Of a stretch of 64,000 bases of DNA, positions 61,252 through 64,000 are shown in pieces (the first letter of the stretch is position 1; each line of letters opens with the position of its first letter). The translations under genes were made by a program, and so were the position numbers. The stretch is from Arthrobacter yangruifuii (GTDB taxonomy: Bacteria > Actinomycetota > Actinomycetes > Actinomycetales > Micrococcaceae), in NCBI RefSeq assembly GCF_009192775.1, contig NZ_VTFX01000006.1, forward strand, positions 186,001-250,000. Direction: 5' to 3'. A model generated the notes under the pieces. That model was given only the letters and a program-made list of their open reading frames with translations, was not told where the DNA came from and did no database searches.

Positions 61252-61582
61252 ACCGGAAGAGCCGTTCGGCACCCCCGAGGAGCTGGCCAACCTCGCGCTC
61301 TGGGGCGCCGTCCTCACTCAGCTCGAAGACAACCTGGAAACCTTCCTTGAAGGCACCGTTGCAGAACAGGCCCGCGGCGCGGTCGCTGACTGGGATCCTC
61401 CGGCCGAGCTCGGGGCCCTTCCGGAGTCACTGCTGGTCCGCGCCCGGCTGCTGTCCAAGGCACAGAACCGGGCCTACGCGCAGTTGCGGAATGAATCGCG
61501 GAGCAACCGCAAACAATCAAAGCTGATCAACAGCCTGTCCGGCCCGGTGCCGCCGGCCGTTTATTTGGAAGTGGACGGCTAG
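61241..61582 (+). CDS. Unassigned small protein in the flagellar operon
   Basis: A 113-residue protein, mostly helical (EELANLALWGAVLTQLEDNLETFLEGTVAEQARGAVADW, LPESLLVRARLLSKAQNRAYAQLRNESRSNRKQSKLINSL). I do not recognise the family. The GTG at 61241 is preferred because GGAGGGG lies ahead of it and the frame upstream is non-coding. Its position directly after fliS, where many bacteria encode FliT, suggests a second export chaperone or regulator, but the sequence itself does not confirm this. Confidence 0.72.
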   Translation: MSAEPEEPFGTPEELANLALWGAVLTQLEDNLETFLEGTVAEQARGAVADWDPPAELGALPESLLVRARLLSKAQNRAYAQLRNESRSNRKQSKLINSLSGPVPPAVYLEVDG

Positions 61583-61636
61583 AAAGCCGTAAATGCAAAG
61601 GGTGCTTACGTTTTCTTATACCGTATACCCGGTTAA

Positions 61637-61656
61637 AACCAAATAATTACTTGGTT
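61637..61656. promoter_or_regulatory. Inverted repeat before the flgB promoter
   Basis: AACCAA, eight AT-rich bases, TTGGTT. It ends five bases before the -35 element, so it could be an activator site for the basal-body operon. Confidence 0.4.
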
Positions 61657-61660
61657 ATGA

Positions 61661-61688
61661 CTTACGAACCGGAAAACGGTGCCGATAA
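61661..61688 (+). promoter_or_regulatory. Sigma-28 (FliA)-type promoter of the flgB operon
   Basis: CTTAC, 15 bases, GCCGATAA. The -10 element and the following CT are identical to the flagellin promoter; the -35 is weaker. Confidence 0.7.
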
Positions 61689-61770
61689 CTCTTTGTAGTG
61701 GGCACGGATGGCTCACTTCATAGGCCACGGATCGGCCGCACTGCACCTTTAGCGAGAACTGGGTTCAACC

Positions 61771-62112
61771 GTGTTCGATTCCGTCTCCTCAATTGCGCTG
61801 CAAAGCGCCCTGGACGGCCTTGCCCTCCGCCAGCGGACCATCGCGAACAATATTGCGAATGTGAACACTCCCGGCTATCACGCCCAGCGCGTCACTTTCG
61901 AGGACGCCCTCGCCAAATCGGTAAAAGCCGGCAGCGGAGCAGTAGCCGCCACCACCGTGCGTTCCCAGGAACCCACCCGCCTGGACGGCAGCAACGTCAA
62001 CCTGGACACCGAAACACTGTCCAACATCGACACCGTGCTGCGCTACCAATTCGCCACCCAGGCCGTCGGCGGGGAAGCCAACTCCCTCCGCACCGCAATG
62101 AGGACCAACTAA
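61771..62112 (+). CDS. flgB: Flagellar basal-body rod protein FlgB
   Basis: A 113-residue proximal rod protein. The rod-protein N-terminal motif LQSALDGLALRQRTIANNIANVNTPGYHAQRVTFEDAL (about residues 10-47) is clear. GTG start. The stop overlaps the flgC start (TAATG), the usual coupling of flgB-flgC-fliE-fliF in many flagellated bacteria. Confidence 0.95.
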   Translation: MFDSVSSIALQSALDGLALRQRTIANNIANVNTPGYHAQRVTFEDALAKSVKAGSGAVAATTVRSQEPTRLDGSNVNLDTETLSNIDTVLRYQFATQAVGGEANSLRTAMRTN

Positions 62113-62504
62113 TGACTTTTGATGCCATCGGCATCGCCGGCACCGGACTCACCGCCCACCGCAAGTGGCTTGATGCAGTCTCCGACAACCTGGCCAACGC
62201 CAACAACGTCTCCAGCACTGACGGTGCCGCCTTCCAGGCCCGCTACATCGTGGCACAGGAGGGCGCCGAAGGCACCGGGGTACAGGTTGCCGGCGTGCAG
62301 TACGGCGACGCCGAAGGCCGGGTGGTGTACCAGCCCGACCATGCCCTGGCCGATGCCGAGGGATACGTCCGTTACCCGGACATTGACCTGTCAGAGCAGA
62401 TGGGCCACCTAATCCTTGCCCAGCGCGGCTATGAAGCCAACGCCGCCGTGGTTGACCGTGCCAAGAGCACCTACGAAGCAGCACTCCAGATTGGACGCTC
62501 CTAA
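62112..62504 (+). CDS. flgC: Flagellar basal-body rod protein FlgC
   Basis: A 130-residue proximal rod protein. N-terminal FDAIGIAGTGLTAHRKWLDAVSDNLANANN and C-terminal GHLILAQRGYEANAAVVDRAKSTYEAALQIG are typical of FlgC. It overlaps flgB and fliE by one base at each end. Confidence 0.95.
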   Translation: MTFDAIGIAGTGLTAHRKWLDAVSDNLANANNVSSTDGAAFQARYIVAQEGAEGTGVQVAGVQYGDAEGRVVYQPDHALADAEGYVRYPDIDLSEQMGHLILAQRGYEANAAVVDRAKSTYEAALQIGRS

Positions 62505-62809
62505 TGCCCGTTCCCGCCATCGCCGCAGTCAGCGCCACCCTTCCGACGGGTTACGTGGACGCCGCCCGGCCCGCCGCCTCCACGGACGGCTCCTCCTTCG
62601 CAACGCAGCTCTCCGGAGCCGTGGACAACGTCACCGAACTGCAGTCCGCCTCCAAAACCCTGGCCGTGCAGGCGGTGACCGGGGACCTGGATGACATCCA
62701 TGCCGCCACCATCGCCTCCACCCGTGCCTCCGTCACCCTGGAACTGGTTGCCGCCGTCCGGAACAAGGGCGTTGACGCGTTCAACGAGATCATGCGGATG
62801 CAGGCCTGA
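62504..62809 (+). CDS. fliE: Flagellar hook-basal body protein FliE
   Basis: A 101-residue FliE, which connects the MS ring to the rod. The C-terminal half (DLDDIHAATIASTRASVTLELVAAVRNKGVDAFNEIMRMQ) carries the family pattern. It overlaps flgC and fliF by one base at each end. Confidence 0.93.
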   Translation: MPVPAIAAVSATLPTGYVDAARPAASTDGSSFATQLSGAVDNVTELQSASKTLAVQAVTGDLDDIHAATIASTRASVTLELVAAVRNKGVDAFNEIMRMQA

Positions 62810-64000
62810 TGCCCGGACCCCTGAGCGCAATGACCGGCCGGCTGGGTAAGACGGCAGGCCAGTTCACCCTGGCGCAGAAAACCATCGCCATTATCGGCAT
62901 CGCCGTGGTGGCACTGGGCATCGCGCTGCTCACCTCCTGGCTGACCAAGCCGGCCTACACCCCGCTGTTTTCCGGCCTGGAGGCCACCGATGCCAACAGC
63001 ATTGTGGAACAGCTCAAGACCGACGGCGTTCCCTACGAGGTGGCCGACGGCGGCGGAACCATCATGGTTCCGGAGGAATCCGTGTACGACCAGCGGCTCA
63101 AGGCCGCCGGCGCCGGCCTGCCCTCCGAATCCAGCGGCGGCTATTCGCTGCTGGACGAAATGGGAGTCACCTCCTCCGAATTCCAGCAATCGGTGACCTA
63201 CAAGCGGGCCCTCGAAGGCGAAATCGCCAAAACCGTCGGAGCCATCGACGGCGTGAAGAACGCCTCGGTGCAGCTGGCCATTCCGGAAGACACCGTGTTT
63301 GTCTCCGAAAAGGCCGATCCCACCGCCTCGGTGTTCGTGGAAACGCAGAACGGCACCACGCTCAGCTCCGACCAGGTGCAGGCCATTGTGCACCTGACCT
63401 CGGCCTCCGTTGACGGCATGCAGTCCACCGACGTAGCCGTGATCGATGCCAGCGGCACCGTGCTCTCCGCCGTCGGCGTCGGCGCCACCGGATCCGCGGA
63501 CAAACAGGCCACCGACTATGAACAGCGGATCACCGCCTCGGTGCAGACCATGCTGGACCGGGTGGTCGGCCCCGGCAACGCCACCGTCGCCGTCGCCGCG
63601 GACATGAACTACGAATCCGCCAACCGGGTGGAGGAATCCTTCACCGCACCGCAGGACACCCCCGCACTCAACGAATCCAGCAGCACCGAGGAATACACCG
63701 GCGGTGCCGGCGGAGCCGCAGGCATCCTGGGATCGGACAACATTGCCGCGCCCGCCGGAACCAGCGAGGACGGCACCTTCCGGTCCGAGAACAGCACCAA
63801 GAACAACGCGGTGAACAAGGTGACGGAAACCCGGGAGATCCCGGCCGGTTCCCTCAACCGCCAGACCGTCTCCGTGGCACTGAACACCAATGCCGCCGCC
63901 GGTCTGAACGTCGCGGACCTGGAGGCCCTCGTGGCCAGCGCCGCCGGCATCAACGCCGCACGCGGCGATGAAATCACCGTGGAAATGGTCTCCTTCAACG
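62809..64000 (+). CDS. fliF: Flagellar MS-ring protein FliF, 3' end outside the window
   Basis: The first 397 residues of the membrane-anchored ring protein. A membrane segment is at about residues 25-46 (IAIIGIAVVALGIALLTSWL). The ring-building motifs follow: YTPLFSGLEATDANSIVEQLKTDGVPYEV (about 50-78), GYSLLDEMGVTSSEFQQSVTYKRALEGEIAKTV (about 105-137), and the YscJ/FliF C-terminal domain region (NATVAVAADMNYESANRVEESF). The frame is open to the last base, so the second membrane segment and the FliG-binding tail lie beyond it. The ATG overlaps the fliE stop. Confidence 0.95.
   Translation, partial: MPGPLSAMTGRLGKTAGQFTLAQKTIAIIGIAVVALGIALLTSWLTKPAYTPLFSGLEATDANSIVEQLKTDGVPYEVADGGGTIMVPEESVYDQRLKAAGAGLPSESSGGYSLLDEMGVTSSEFQQSVTYKRALEGEIAKTVGAIDGVKNASVQLAIPEDTVFVSEKADPTASVFVETQNGTTLSSDQVQAIVHLTSASVDGMQSTDVAVIDASGTVLSAVGVGATGSADKQATDYEQRITASVQTMLDRVVGPGNATVAVAADMNYESANRVEESFTAPQDTPALNESSSTEEYTGGAGGAAGILGSDNIAAPAGTSEDGTFRSENSTKNNAVNKVTETREIPAGSLNRQTVSVALNTNAAAGLNVADLEALVASAAGINAARGDEITVEMVSFN

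Larger units (their letters stand above)
61583..61770. promoter_or_regulatory. AT-rich promoter region of the flgB operon
   Basis: It is AT-richer than the flanking genes. It contains an inverted repeat AACCAA-N8-TTGGTT at 61637-61656 and the sigma-28-type promoter at 61661-61688. The flgB leader is about 77 bases. Confidence 0.6.

Overview
The window is high-GC actinobacterial DNA, most likely from a motile Arthrobacter-type member of the Micrococcaceae. This is inferred from several things together: GTP-dependent PEP carboxykinase, a DUF222-HNH protein, a bacterial proteasome activator ending in GQYL, an ANTAR-domain protein, many GTG starts, several apparently leaderless promoters, and third-position GC bias strong enough to create long false antisense frames. 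The species cannot be named from the sequence.

Left part (1-14.5 kb): the 3' part of an RHS/YD-repeat gene with a small membrane-protein gene behind it (possible toxin-immunity pair), tRNA-Ser(CGA), a stress-type flavin/PNPOx protein, tadA, upp, an OmpR-type winged-helix protein without a receiver domain, a SixA-like phosphatase, a YhgE/Pip membrane protein overlapping a degenerate ABC-ATPase gene, a mercuric-reductase-like flavoprotein, a GAF-ANTAR protein and tRNA-Arg(ACG).

Middle (14.6-47.8 kb): mostly housekeeping and catabolic genes in short units. They are pckG behind a CRP-type site, phosphomannomutase plus a small acidic protein, RecQ with a phosphoribosyltransferase-like tail, hydrolases, a DUF222-HNH protein, an enoyl-CoA hydratase/isomerase, aldo/keto reductases, tRNA-Ser(GCT), a prolyl oligopeptidase, an alcohol dehydrogenase converging on an aldehyde dehydrogenase, a PRC-barrel/DUF2382 stress protein, a 1498-residue secreted nuclease/5'-nucleotidase, a MarR-Baeyer-Villiger monooxygenase pair with a palindrome between them, an NHL/SMP-30-like lipoprotein behind an iron-box-like palindrome, and tRNA-Ser(TGA).

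Right part (47.8-64 kb): quinone oxidoreductase, cstA-yjiX, a bpa (pafE) two-gene unit and an aldo/keto reductase, then a flagellar cluster. The leftward operon flgN-flgK-flgL-fliW diverges from fliA, flagellin, fliD, fliS, an unknown small gene, flgB, flgC, fliE and fliF, which runs off the window. Three sites of the form CTWAC-N15-GCCGATAR stand before flgN, flagellin and flgB and look like sigma-28 promoters read by the encoded FliA. The flagellin leader has a hairpin with GGA in its loop plus a GGAGGA Shine-Dalgarno, the layout of the CsrA/FliW-controlled hag leader of Bacillus, although no csrA lies beside fliW.

The strongest novelty candidates are the flagellin leader and orphan FliW, the sigma-28 regulon, the ATPase-like protein that has lost Walker A but stays coupled to YhgE/Pip, the iron-box lipoprotein, the Bpa neighbour gene and the RHS/immunity candidate. 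No CRISPR array, insertion sequence or prophage was seen.
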